DNA of 5,153 nucleotides from Actinomycetes bacterium (GTDB lineage: Bacteria > Actinomycetota > Actinomycetes > Mycobacteriales > Micromonosporaceae). The position numbers were made by a program, and so were the translations under genes. The stretch spans positions 1 to 5,153 of the forward strand of contig JAEYGD010000554.1 of assembly GCA_023402505.1 (NCBI GenBank), given 5' to 3'. The notes beneath the pieces are model-generated. The model saw only the letters and a list, made by a program, of their open reading frames with translations, did not search any database and was not told the DNA's origin. Numbering within the stretch: position 1 is the first letter of the stretch; the number at the start of each line of letters is the position of its first letter. Below are positions 1 to 5,153 of this stretch, piece after piece.

Positions 1-1
1 A

Positions 2-37
2 TATTCCGGTCAGGCATGAATATGCCTGACCGGAATA
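2..37. terminator. Perfect 16-bp hairpin, possible bidirectional terminator
   Basis: Positions 2-17 (TATTCCGGTCAGGCAT) and 22-37 are exact reverse complements, separated by the 4-nt loop GAAT. A 16-bp stem without mismatch is far beyond chance. It lies about 185 nt downstream of the minus-strand NudC stop codon, and no T-run follows it on the plus strand. Actinobacterial terminators often lack a T-run, so a terminator for one or both flanking operons is a reasonable reading. A long operator, or a fold-back artefact if this is a contig end, are alternatives. The hairpin is certain from the sequence; its role is inferred. Confidence 0.5.
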
Positions 38-92
38 CCGCTCTGCGCCGCATCCTTGTCCGCGTCCGACACGCCGGGCCGGCACCCACGCC

Positions 93-190
93 GCCACGCC
101 GAGCCTGCCGACCGGAGCCGGCGGCAGCCACGCCGAGCCCCGCCGGTCGAACCCGCCGGCAGCCACGCCGAGCCCCGCCGACCGGACCGG
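93..190. repeat. Degenerate ~35-bp tandem repeat, about three copies
   Basis: The core GCCACGCCGAGCC occurs at 93-105, 127-139 and 162-174, a spacing of 34 and then 35 bp. Units two and three share an identical 24-base stretch (122-145 and 157-180); unit one diverges. The array fills most of the gene-free stretch between the hairpin at 2-37 and the end of the NudC gene. Reading it as protein gives only low-complexity Arg/Pro/Ala runs in every frame, so I take it as non-coding. Function is unknown; slippage-driven duplication of GC-rich intergenic DNA is the simplest explanation. Confidence 0.6.
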
Positions 191-200
191 TAGCGGTCCG
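183..200 (-). terminator. Candidate terminator hairpin after the NudC gene
   Basis: CGGACCG (183-189) and CGGTCCG (194-200) form a perfect 7-bp stem around the loop GTAG. On the minus strand it begins 21 nt after the NudC stop codon, a typical spacing for an intrinsic terminator. No T-run follows, so it would be of the T-less type common in high-GC actinobacteria. Hairpins of this size also arise by chance in such GC-rich DNA. Confidence 0.35.
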
Positions 201-221
201 CCGGCGGAACCCGCGCACCGG

Positions 222-1169
222 TCAGCGGTGGCCGTCGAGCCAGCGTTCGACCAGGAAGAGGGCGATCGACGACGGGGGCGGAAGGACCAGCCGGTCGCCG
301 TCCACGTCGACGGTCCGCCCGGCCAGTGCCGCCCCGACCTCGGTCCGGGTGAACCAGCGGGCGTACGCGATCTCCGTCGTGTCGACCCGCAGCGGGTGCC
401 GCGGATCCGCCGTGGCGTGGAAGCCCAGCATCAGCGAACCCGGAAACGGCCAGGCCTGGCTGCCCGCGTACGCGATGTCGGTGACCGCGACGTCGACCTC
501 CTCGCGGACCTCGCGCAGCACGGCCGCCTCGGCCGATTCGCCCGGCTCGACGTAACCGGCGAGGCAGGAGAAGCGCCGCTCGCCCGGTACGCGCGGCCAG
601 GTGGCGTTGTTGCCGAGCAGGCAGCGACCGTCGGGACCGGGTACCCCGTCGTGCACCAGGACGATCATCGCCGGGTCGGTACGCGGCCACATCCGCTCAC
701 CCCCCGGCGCGACCCGGGACCAACCGCCCTCGTCCATCGTGGTCGCCTGGCCGGTGAGTGGGGAGTACGCGTGCCGCCGGTGCCAGTTGAGCAGCGCCAG
801 GCCGGCGGTGAAGAGGCCGGCGTCCCGGTCGGCGAGCAGGTGGCCGACCTCCCGCAGGTGCGCCGCACGGGTGCCGGGCCGGGCCGGCAACGGCGCGTCC
901 ACCGCGAACACCGGCACGCCGTCCGGCTCGACGCCGAGGAACATCGCGCGGGCGACGGCCCCGGCCGGCAGCTCACCGGGGCCGACCAGCGCCAGCTCGG
1001 GCGGGTGGGTGTCGGCGCGTACCAGTGCGCGCCCCTCGTTCCCGCTGTCGAGCACCAGCACCCGGGCCCGCCCCCACGCGCGGCCCAGCCAGTCCGGATC
1101 GGTACGCCGCTGCGCCGCGCGGTCCAGCGTGGAACGGGCCAGCGGTGGGGCGGGCTCGGCGCCGCTCAC
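222..1169 (-). CDS. nudC: NUDIX hydrolase, NAD(+)/NADH diphosphatase (NudC family) lacking zinc cysteines
   Basis: This 315-residue cytosolic protein should hydrolyse NAD(H) to NMN(H) and AMP; E. coli NudC also removes NAD caps from RNA. Residues 1-125 form the divergent N-terminal domain. The Nudix box spans 205-227 (G205, E211, R219-E220, E223-E224), and residues 237-245 read SQAWPFPGS, the NudC signature SQPWPFPxS with Ala for Pro. WPRTDPAMI (161-169) is the usual entry to the Nudix domain. Odd points: the four zinc-ribbon cysteines expected before the Nudix domain are Ser136, Thr139, Ala154 and Gly157, and the only cysteines are C183 and C202; the Gly near the end of the Nudix box is Asp226. 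The start is GTG at 1169, inside a GTGA overlap with the stop of the upstream M16 gene; no strong Shine-Dalgarno is visible, so translational coupling is likely. Family assignment is secure; activity with the altered residues is not shown. Confidence 0.9.
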   Translation of the reverse strand: MSGAEPAPPLARSTLDRAAQRRTDPDWLGRAWGRARVLVLDSGNEGRALVRADTHPPELALVGPGELPAGAVARAMFLGVEPDGVPVFAVDAPLPARPGTRAAHLREVGHLLADRDAGLFTAGLALLNWHRRHAYSPLTGQATTMDEGGWSRVAPGGERMWPRTDPAMIVLVHDGVPGPDGRCLLGNNATWPRVPGERRFSCLAGYVEPGESAEAAVLREVREEVDVAVTDIAYAGSQAWPFPGSLMLGFHATADPRHPLRVDTTEIAYARWFTRTEVGAALAGRTVDVDGDRLVLPPPSSIALFLVERWLDGHR

Positions 1170-2503
1170 TGCCCGGCCGGTTCGGTGACGACCGTGGTGA
1201 GCGCCGCCAACTGCGGGGCCACCCGCTCGGCGTCACCCAGGACGACGGTGACCGCCCGAGCCGGGGCGAGGTAGCGGGCCGCCGCCTCGGCGACGTCGGC
1301 CACGGTCGCCTTCGCCAGCCGCGCCGAGTGCTCGGCGAGGAAGTCCAGGCGCAGGCCGTTGCCGGCGTACGCGCTGGTCAGCGACGCCAGCCCGGACTGG
1401 GTGGACATGCCGAGCTGGAGGGTGCCGAGAGCGTACTGGCGGGCCTGCTCCAGTTCCTCCTCCTTCGGCGGGACGGAGGCCAGCCGGCCCAGCTCGTACG
1501 TGGTCTCCAGCAGCGCCGGCCCGGTCACCTCGGTGGCCACCTCGGCGGCGGCGACCAGCACGGACCCGGCGACGGAGTGCTCCACCAGCGAGTGCGGCCC
1601 GTACGTGTAGCCCTTGTCCTCGCGGATGTTCTCCACCCAGCGGGAGGAGAAGTAGCCGCCGAAGATCAGGTTCGCCAGTTGCAGCGCGGCGTGGTCGGGG
1701 TGGGTCCGCGGTACCGCCGGCAGCGCCACGCGCAGCGAGGACTGCACCGAGCCGGGGCGGTCGACGAGCAGCAGCGGCCCGGGTTCCAGCGGTGGGGCGG
1801 GCGGCAGGTCGGTGACGTGGCCGGCCCCGTTCCAGCCGGCCAGCGCCGCCTCGGCCGCGTCCAGCGCCCGGTCCGGCTGCACGTCCCCGACCAGCACCAG
1901 GACCGCGTCGGCCGGGTGCACGCGCTGGGCGTGCAGGGTCCGCAGCACACCCGGGCGCACCGCCCGCACCTGCTCCGGCTCGGGGGTCTGCACCGCGTAC
2001 GGGTGCCGGCCGTAGATCCGCTTGAGCAGCGCGGTGCGGGCCAGGTGCGCGGGCTGGCTCTGCGCCACCTGGATCCGGTCGACCAGCCGGTCCCGCTCGG
2101 TGGCCACGTCGTCGGCCGGGTACGCCGCTCCGGTCAGCACGTCGGCCAGGATCTCCAGCATCCGGTCCAGGCCGGTGACCAGCCCGGCACCGGAGAGCAT
2201 GAGCCGGTCCGGGTCGATGCCGGCGGACAGCCCGCCGCCGACCTTCTGCAGCTCGGCGGCGATCCGCACCGCGGACATCGTCTCCGTGCCGGAGAGCAGC
2301 GTCTGCGCGAGCATCGCGCCGCGGGCCAGGCGCACCTGCCCGAACGGCATCCACAGCCGCAGCTCGACCAGGGGCACCGCCGGTCGGCGTACCGCGATCA
2401 CGGTGAGCCCGTTGGCGAGGGTGCGTTCGGCCTGCCTGGGGAGCTTGAGCCGGCGGGTGGGGCCGAGCGGCGGCAGGGCACGCGGCACGGTCACCGTCGT
2501 CAT
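1166..2503 (-). CDS. M16 family peptidase-like subunit, non-catalytic (Arg/Tyr type)
   Basis: This 445-residue protein has the two-lobed M16B layout: N-terminal lobe about 20-225 (LANGLTVIAVRR, 29-40) and C-terminal lobe about 240-430. The position of the HxxEH zinc site reads AMLAQ (63-67), so both histidines and the glutamate are missing and it cannot bind catalytic zinc in the usual way. The C-terminal lobe keeps the paired motif RWVENIREDKGYTYG (288-302), with R294 and Y301 as the Arg/Tyr pair that holds substrate in M16 enzymes. In known M16B heterodimers this subunit complements a zinc-bearing partner, here the gene just upstream. The ATG at 2503 is preceded by GGAGGT five nt away and overlaps the upstream stop (ATGA). 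The frame stays open far upstream, but that part lies over the preceding M16 gene and is not coding. No signal peptide is visible, so a cytosolic location is likely. The natural substrate is unknown. Confidence 0.9.
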   Translation of the reverse strand: MTTVTVPRALPPLGPTRRLKLPRQAERTLANGLTVIAVRRPAVPLVELRLWMPFGQVRLARGAMLAQTLLSGTETMSAVRIAAELQKVGGGLSAGIDPDRLMLSGAGLVTGLDRMLEILADVLTGAAYPADDVATERDRLVDRIQVAQSQPAHLARTALLKRIYGRHPYAVQTPEPEQVRAVRPGVLRTLHAQRVHPADAVLVLVGDVQPDRALDAAEAALAGWNGAGHVTDLPPAPPLEPGPLLLVDRPGSVQSSLRVALPAVPRTHPDHAALQLANLIFGGYFSSRWVENIREDKGYTYGPHSLVEHSVAGSVLVAAAEVATEVTGPALLETTYELGRLASVPPKEEELEQARQYALGTLQLGMSTQSGLASLTSAYAGNGLRLDFLAEHSARLAKATVADVAEAAARYLAPARAVTVVLGDAERVAPQLAALTTVVTEPAGQ

Positions 2504-3810
2504 CGGGCACCTCCGGCAATGACCTCGACGGACGCGCGGCGCTCCGGCCGCAGGGTGGCGGCGGCGGCCCGGACGGCCTCCTCGGTGACCTCGCCGACCA
2601 GCCGGGGCAGCTCGTTGAGCAGGCCCGGCTCGCCGCGTTGCTGTTCGAGGACGGCCATCCGCAACGCCCGGCCGAGCACCGCGTCGGTGTCGCGCAGCAG
2701 GTGGGTGGCCATCCGGGCCTGGGTACGGGCCAGTTCGCCGTCGGCCAGCCCGTCGGTGGCCAGCCGGTCCAGTTCCTCGTCGACGGTGCGCAGCACCTTG
2801 TCGACGTCGCCGCCGGGCGGCAGGTGCGCCTGGAGCAGGAGGGCCGTCGGGTCGCGGACGTCGAACGGGTCGCCCATGAAGCCCAGGTACCCGCCGAGGC
2901 TGGTCACCGCGCGGTCCCGCTGGACCAGCCGCTCCACCAGCCGGGAGGCGTCGCCGTCGGTGAGCACCTCGGCGAGCACCACGTACGGCAGGTAGCCGGC
3001 GAAGTCGCCGACCGGGTCGGGCACCCGCCAGGCCGCGGCCACCGCCGGCAGCGGAGCCAGCTTGTCGGTGTACGACCGCCGCCGCTCGGCGGTCAGGTCC
3101 GGCTCGACGAAGCTCGGCCGTTCGGGGGCCGGCCGGGCGGGCACGTCGCCGAAGTGCCGCTCGATCAGCTCGGTGGCGTCGGCGACGTCGATGTCGCCGC
3201 TGACCGTCAGCACCGCGTTGCCGCTGGCGTAGTAGCGCCGGAAGAAGTCGGCGGCGTCGTCGACCGTGGCCGACTCGAGGTCGTCGAAGGAACCGTAGCC
3301 GTCGTGGGCGTTCGGGAAGGTGTCGAACATGACCGGCGGCAGGGTCAGCCACGGGAATCCGCCGTACGGCCGGTTGAGCACGTTGACCCGGATCTCCTCC
3401 TTGACCACGTCGACCTGGTTGCGCAGGTTCTCCTCGGTCAGCCGGGGGCCGCGCATCCGGTCCGCCTCGAGGAACAGCGTCCGCTCCAGGGCGTTGCCGG
3501 GCAGCGTCTCGAAGTAGTCGGTGTAGTCGAGGTGGGTGGACCCGTTGAAGGTGCCCCCGGCGCCCTGGACGTGCCGGAAGTGGGCCAGCTTCTCCAGGTT
3601 CTCCGAGCCCTGGAACATGAGGTGTTCGAAGAGGTGGGCGAAGCCGGTGCGACCCTCCGGCTCGGAGCGGATGCCGACGTCGTAGACGACCGCCACTCCG
3701 ATCACGGGGGCGCTGCGGTCGGGGGTGAGCACCACCCGCAGGCCGTTGTCGAGGGTGAACCGCTCGACCGGGTACCTCGTCGTCGGGATCTTCGCTCTGC
3801 GCGTCGGCAC
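2500..3810 (-). CDS. M16 family zinc metallopeptidase, catalytic subunit
   Basis: This is a 436-residue processing-peptidase/insulinase-type protease. The inverted zinc motif HLFEH is at 59-63 (H59, H63 zinc ligands, E62 general base), and E138-E139 in DVVKEEI supplies the third ligand about 76 residues later. The fold begins with the typical FTLDNGLRVVLTPDRSAPV (18-36), and the C-terminal lobe starts near 240. In that lobe the place of the Arg/Tyr pair reads RDRAVTSLGG (298-307) without the tyrosine, which the downstream gene product retains; the two probably form one active site as a heterodimer. No signal peptide is visible, so it is likely cytosolic. I chose the GTG at 3810: conserved-looking sequence begins right after it, and a TAGGGT box seven nt upstream suits leaderless transcription. 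A longer start (GTG at 3876) would add 22 mostly Arg-rich residues with no matching ribosome site. First gene of the minus-strand operon. Confidence 0.92.
   Translation of the reverse strand: MPTRRAKIPTTRYPVERFTLDNGLRVVLTPDRSAPVIGVAVVYDVGIRSEPEGRTGFAHLFEHLMFQGSENLEKLAHFRHVQGAGGTFNGSTHLDYTDYFETLPGNALERTLFLEADRMRGPRLTEENLRNQVDVVKEEIRVNVLNRPYGGFPWLTLPPVMFDTFPNAHDGYGSFDDLESATVDDAADFFRRYYASGNAVLTVSGDIDVADATELIERHFGDVPARPAPERPSFVEPDLTAERRRSYTDKLAPLPAVAAAWRVPDPVGDFAGYLPYVVLAEVLTDGDASRLVERLVQRDRAVTSLGGYLGFMGDPFDVRDPTALLLQAHLPPGGDVDKVLRTVDEELDRLATDGLADGELARTQARMATHLLRDTDAVLGRALRMAVLEQQRGEPGLLNELPRLVGEVTEEAVRAAAATLRPERRASVEVIAGGAR
2504..2514 (-). promoter_or_regulatory. Shine-Dalgarno site deciding the start of the second M16 gene
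   Basis: GGAGGT (complement of 2509-2514) lies five nt before the ATG at 2503, inside the last codons of the upstream M16 gene. It fixes the start at 2503, giving a 445-residue product, although the open frame extends about 850 bases further upstream. Confidence 0.75.
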
Positions 3811-3823
3811 GTGACCGACCCTA
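3811..3823 (-). promoter_or_regulatory. Candidate leaderless promoter (-10 box) of the M16-nudC operon
   Basis: On the minus strand TAGGGT (complement of 3818-3823) is followed by seven nt (CGGTCAC) and then the GTG start at 3810. A TANNNT hexamer at this distance is the classic arrangement of actinobacterial leaderless genes, where the transcript begins at the start codon. I see no good -35 hexamer 16-19 nt upstream, and no usable Shine-Dalgarno for this start. Confidence 0.4.
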
Positions 3824-3916
3824 ACGCGTCGGTGCCTCCGGTACCGGTGACCTTCCGGCACCGGCCGCCGCCGCACCCGCCCGTTGCGGCGTGAGGTGCC
3901 GGACCGCTGCCGCGAA

Positions 3917-3946
3917 ACCCAGTGAGTCAGTAGGAAAGGGTGTCAA
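3917..3946 (-). promoter_or_regulatory. Possible second promoter for the M16-nudC operon
   Basis: On the minus strand a consensus -35 hexamer TTGACA (complement of 3941-3946) is followed after 18 nt by CTGGGT (complement of 3917-3922), a poor -10 box. A transcript from here would have a leader of about 100 nt before the GTG at 3810. The spacer holds TTCCTAC (complement of 3930-3936), the same heptamer as the half-site of the palindrome at 4010-4030. Only the -35 box is strong. Confidence 0.3.
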
Positions 3947-3981
3947 CAAGCGGACCGATCGTCCCGGGATGTGGATGACCC

Positions 3982-4010
3982 TTGACTGAGGTCGAGCGCA
4001 AGTCCACTCT
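3982..4010 (+). promoter_or_regulatory. Candidate promoter of the substrate-binding protein operon
   Basis: TTGACT (3982-3987) is a near-consensus -35 hexamer. Seventeen nt later CACTCT (4005-4010) keeps the A2 and T6 positions of the TANNNT -10 consensus. Transcription would start near 4017, inside the palindrome at 4010-4030, leaving a leader of about 34 nt before the ATG at 4051. The surrounding stretch 3920-4045 is visibly less GC-rich than the coding regions, as expected of a promoter region. Confidence 0.45.
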
Positions 4011-4030
4011 TCCTACCAACCAAGTAGGAA
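4010..4030. promoter_or_regulatory. Palindromic candidate operator TTCCTAC-N7-GTAGGAA
   Basis: TTCCTAC (4010-4016) and GTAGGAA (4024-4030) are exact reverse complements around the 7-nt spacer CAACCAA. The element overlaps the expected transcription start of the downstream transporter gene, where a repressor would block initiation. The gene it precedes suggests a sulfur- or nutrient-responsive regulator, but which protein binds is not shown. A further GTAGGAA copy lies at 3930-3936. An RNA hairpin role is possible but less likely given the 7-bp stem. Confidence 0.5.
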
Positions 4031-4050
4031 TACTGCGGATTGGATGGACG

Positions 4051-5115
4051 ATGAGACGCTCCCCCATGCGCCGGCTGGTCTCCCTGGCCGCCGTCGCCGT
4101 CGTCGGCGCGGCGACCCTGGGCACCGCCGCCGCCTGCGGCGACGACAGCGACAGCGCGGGGAGCGGGTCCGGCCCGGTCGCCCTGCGGCTCGGCTACTTC
4201 CCCAACATCACCCACGCCCCGGCGGTGGTCGGTGTCGAGAAGGGCATCTTCGCGGAGAAGCTGGGCGACGGCGTCAAGCTGGAGACGACCACCTTCAACG
4301 CCGGCCCGTCGGCCGTCGAGGCGATCTTCTCGGGAGCGCTCGACGCCACGTACATCGGCCCGAACCCGACGGTGAACGCCCATTCGAAGTCCAAGGGCGA
4401 GGCGGTCCGGGTCATCTCCGGCGCGGCCTCCGGCGGCGTCGCCCTCGTGGTCAAGCCCGAGATCACCTCCTGGGAGCAACTGCGCGGCAAGAAGATCGCG
4501 ACGCCGCAGCTCGGCAACACGCAGGACGTGGCGATCCGCCACTGGCTCAAGGAGAAGGGCCTCCGCACGACCAAGGAGGGCGGCGGCGACGTCACGATCG
4601 TCCCGCAGGAGAACGCCCAGACGATCGAGACCTTCGGCAGCGGTGCGATCGACGGCGCGTGGGTGCCCGAACCGTTCGTCTCCCGGCTGGTCAACGCCGG
4701 CGGCAAGGTGCTGGTCGACGAGCGTGACCTCTGGCCGGACGGGAAGTTCGTCATCACCAACCTGATCGTCAGCACGAAGTTCCTCAAGGCACACCCGGAC
4801 GTGGTGCAGAAGCTGGTCGAAGGGCAGGTCGCGGCGAACGAGTTCGTCAACACCAAGCCGGACGAGGCGCACCAGGCGATCTCCGACCACATCGGCAAGA
4901 TCACCGGTAAGCCGCTCGACCTGAAGCTCATCAAGCAGGCGTGGTCGACGCTGGAGTTCACCAACGACCCGATCGCCTCGTCCCTGAAGACCGGCCTCGA
5001 CCACGCCGTCGCCGTCGAGCTGACCCAGCCGGTCGACCTCACCGGCCTGTACGACCTCAGCTACCTCAACACGGCGCTCAAGGCGCAGGGACGGCCCGAG
5101 GTGGCCCAACCATGA
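4051..5115 (+). CDS. ABC transporter substrate-binding lipoprotein, SsuA/TauA/NMT1-like family
   Basis: This 354-residue protein should capture a small anion (aliphatic sulfonate, taurine, sulfate or a similar solute) outside the membrane and deliver it to an ABC importer. Residues 1-28 form a lipoprotein signal peptide: MRRSPMRRL, a hydrophobic stretch (10-28), then C29 in TAAAC as the lipidation site. The lipobox is weak, with Ala rather than Leu at -3. A flexible Asp/Ser/Gly linker follows (31-41). The mature domain starts with LRLGYFPNITHAPAVVG (45-61) and contains YIGPNPTVNA (101-110), TSWEQLRGKKIATPQLGNTQ (139-158) and DGAWVPEPFVSRL (201-213), all typical of the SsuA/TauA/NrtA fold. The ATG at 4051 is chosen because the signal peptide begins there; the frame runs upstream to a TTG at 3982, but that TTG belongs to the -35 box. 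No strong Shine-Dalgarno is visible. The stop overlaps the next ORF by four nt (ATGA). The substrate cannot be fixed from sequence alone; sulfonate/sulfate is the best guess. Confidence 0.9.
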   Translation: MRRSPMRRLVSLAAVAVVGAATLGTAAACGDDSDSAGSGSGPVALRLGYFPNITHAPAVVGVEKGIFAEKLGDGVKLETTTFNAGPSAVEAIFSGALDATYIGPNPTVNAHSKSKGEAVRVISGAASGGVALVVKPEITSWEQLRGKKIATPQLGNTQDVAIRHWLKEKGLRTTKEGGGDVTIVPQENAQTIETFGSGAIDGAWVPEPFVSRLVNAGGKVLVDERDLWPDGKFVITNLIVSTKFLKAHPDVVQKLVEGQVAANEFVNTKPDEAHQAISDHIGKITGKPLDLKLIKQAWSTLEFTNDPIASSLKTGLDHAVAVELTQPVDLTGLYDLSYLNTALKAQGRPEVAQP

Positions 5116-5153
5116 CGTCGACCACGACGCCCCCCCCCCCCCCCCCCCCCCCC
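5112..5153 (+). CDS. Start of next ABC transporter gene (partial, cut by window end)
   Basis: An ATG at 5112 overlaps the stop codon of the substrate-binding protein (ATGA). It reads MTSTTTP and then only proline codons because the sequence becomes a pure C run from 5130. By position it should encode the ATP-binding or permease subunit of the same importer, but too little is present to tell which. The proline run is probably not real protein, since the C run looks like an artefact. Confidence 0.5.
   Translation, partial: MTSTTTPPPPPPPP
5130..5153. other. Poly-C run of 24, probable sequencing/contig-end artefact
   Basis: The last 24 bases are all C. A homopolymer of this length is very unusual in bacterial coding DNA, and it abuts the end of the sequence. 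Two-colour Illumina chemistry produces false poly-G at read ends, which appears as poly-C on the opposite strand. The true sequence after about 5130 should be treated as unknown. Confidence 0.8.

Noticed and set aside
16..555. 179-codon plus-strand open frame starting in the hairpin and crossing the tandem repeat
   Set aside because: The product is Arg/Pro/Ala/Ser low complexity, begins inside the palindrome with no ribosome site, and overlaps the end of the NudC gene antisense.
1025..2995. 656-codon open frame on the plus strand opposite the M16 and nudC genes
   Set aside because: Its translation is Arg/Gly/Pro/Val-rich with no recognisable domain, and it lies antisense to three clear protein families. 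Long antisense frames are expected in DNA this rich in GC at third codon positions.
2504..3352. Upstream extension of the second M16 frame (to 728 residues)
   Set aside because: The extension is an out-of-frame reading of the catalytic M16 gene with Arg/Gly-rich translation. The real start at 2503 has a GGAGGT site and the family's N-terminus.
3838..3847. CCGGTACCGG palindrome upstream of the M16 operon
   Set aside because: A 10-bp GC-rich palindrome is common by chance here, and nothing links it to a known operator.
2638..3894. 418-codon plus-strand open frame opposite the catalytic M16 gene
   Set aside because: Antisense to a gene with an intact HxxEH motif; low-complexity composition and no plausible ribosome site.
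3891..3990. Possible small leader peptide before the transporter gene, as found upstream of some actinobacterial sulfur genes
   Set aside because: No short frame with a ribosome site and the expected Cys-containing C-terminus is visible; the frames present (GTG 3891, ATG 3969) run through or end in the -35 region.
3943..5109. 388-codon minus-strand open frame opposite the substrate-binding protein
   Set aside because: Shadow of the lipoprotein gene, which has a signal peptide and family motifs; the antisense product is Arg/Asp/Leu/Val-rich without domains.

Overview
The window is very GC-rich, strongly GC3-biased actinobacterial DNA. Gene content and sequence style (an M16 peptidase pair followed by a NudC-type hydrolase, GTG starts, 4-nt gene overlaps) fit the Micromonosporaceae (Micromonospora or a relative). 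That placement rests on general familiarity with such sequences, not on a search.

Layout from left to right: a perfect 16-bp hairpin (2-37); a short gene-free stretch (38-221) holding about three degenerate copies of a 34-35 bp tandem repeat and a terminator-like hairpin; then three genes on the minus strand, read from right to left as M16 protease with the HxxEH zinc site (2500-3810), M16 homologue without the zinc site (1166-2503), and a NudC-type NAD(H) pyrophosphatase (222-1169). Both junctions in this operon are 4-nt stop/start overlaps. A divergent control region (3811-4050) separates the operon from a plus-strand gene for an SsuA/TauA-type substrate-binding lipoprotein of an ABC importer (4051-5115). 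The first codons of the next transporter gene overlap its stop codon (from 5112). The window ends in 24 consecutive C, most likely a sequencing or contig-end artefact.

How the genes work together: the two M16 proteins look like one heterodimeric metallopeptidase, with zinc ligands in one subunit and the substrate-binding Arg/Tyr pair in the other. NudC would hydrolyse NAD(H), or possibly NAD caps on RNA, and is co-transcribed with them; the link between the activities is unknown. The plus-strand gene starts a separate sulfonate/sulfate-type uptake operon. A TTCCTAC/GTAGGAA palindrome just downstream of its promoter is a candidate operator, and a third copy of the half-site lies in a putative promoter of the opposite operon.

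I see no convincing undescribed system. The best second-look items are the complete loss of the zinc-ribbon cysteines in the NudC homologue and the TTCCTAC motif set in the divergent promoter region.
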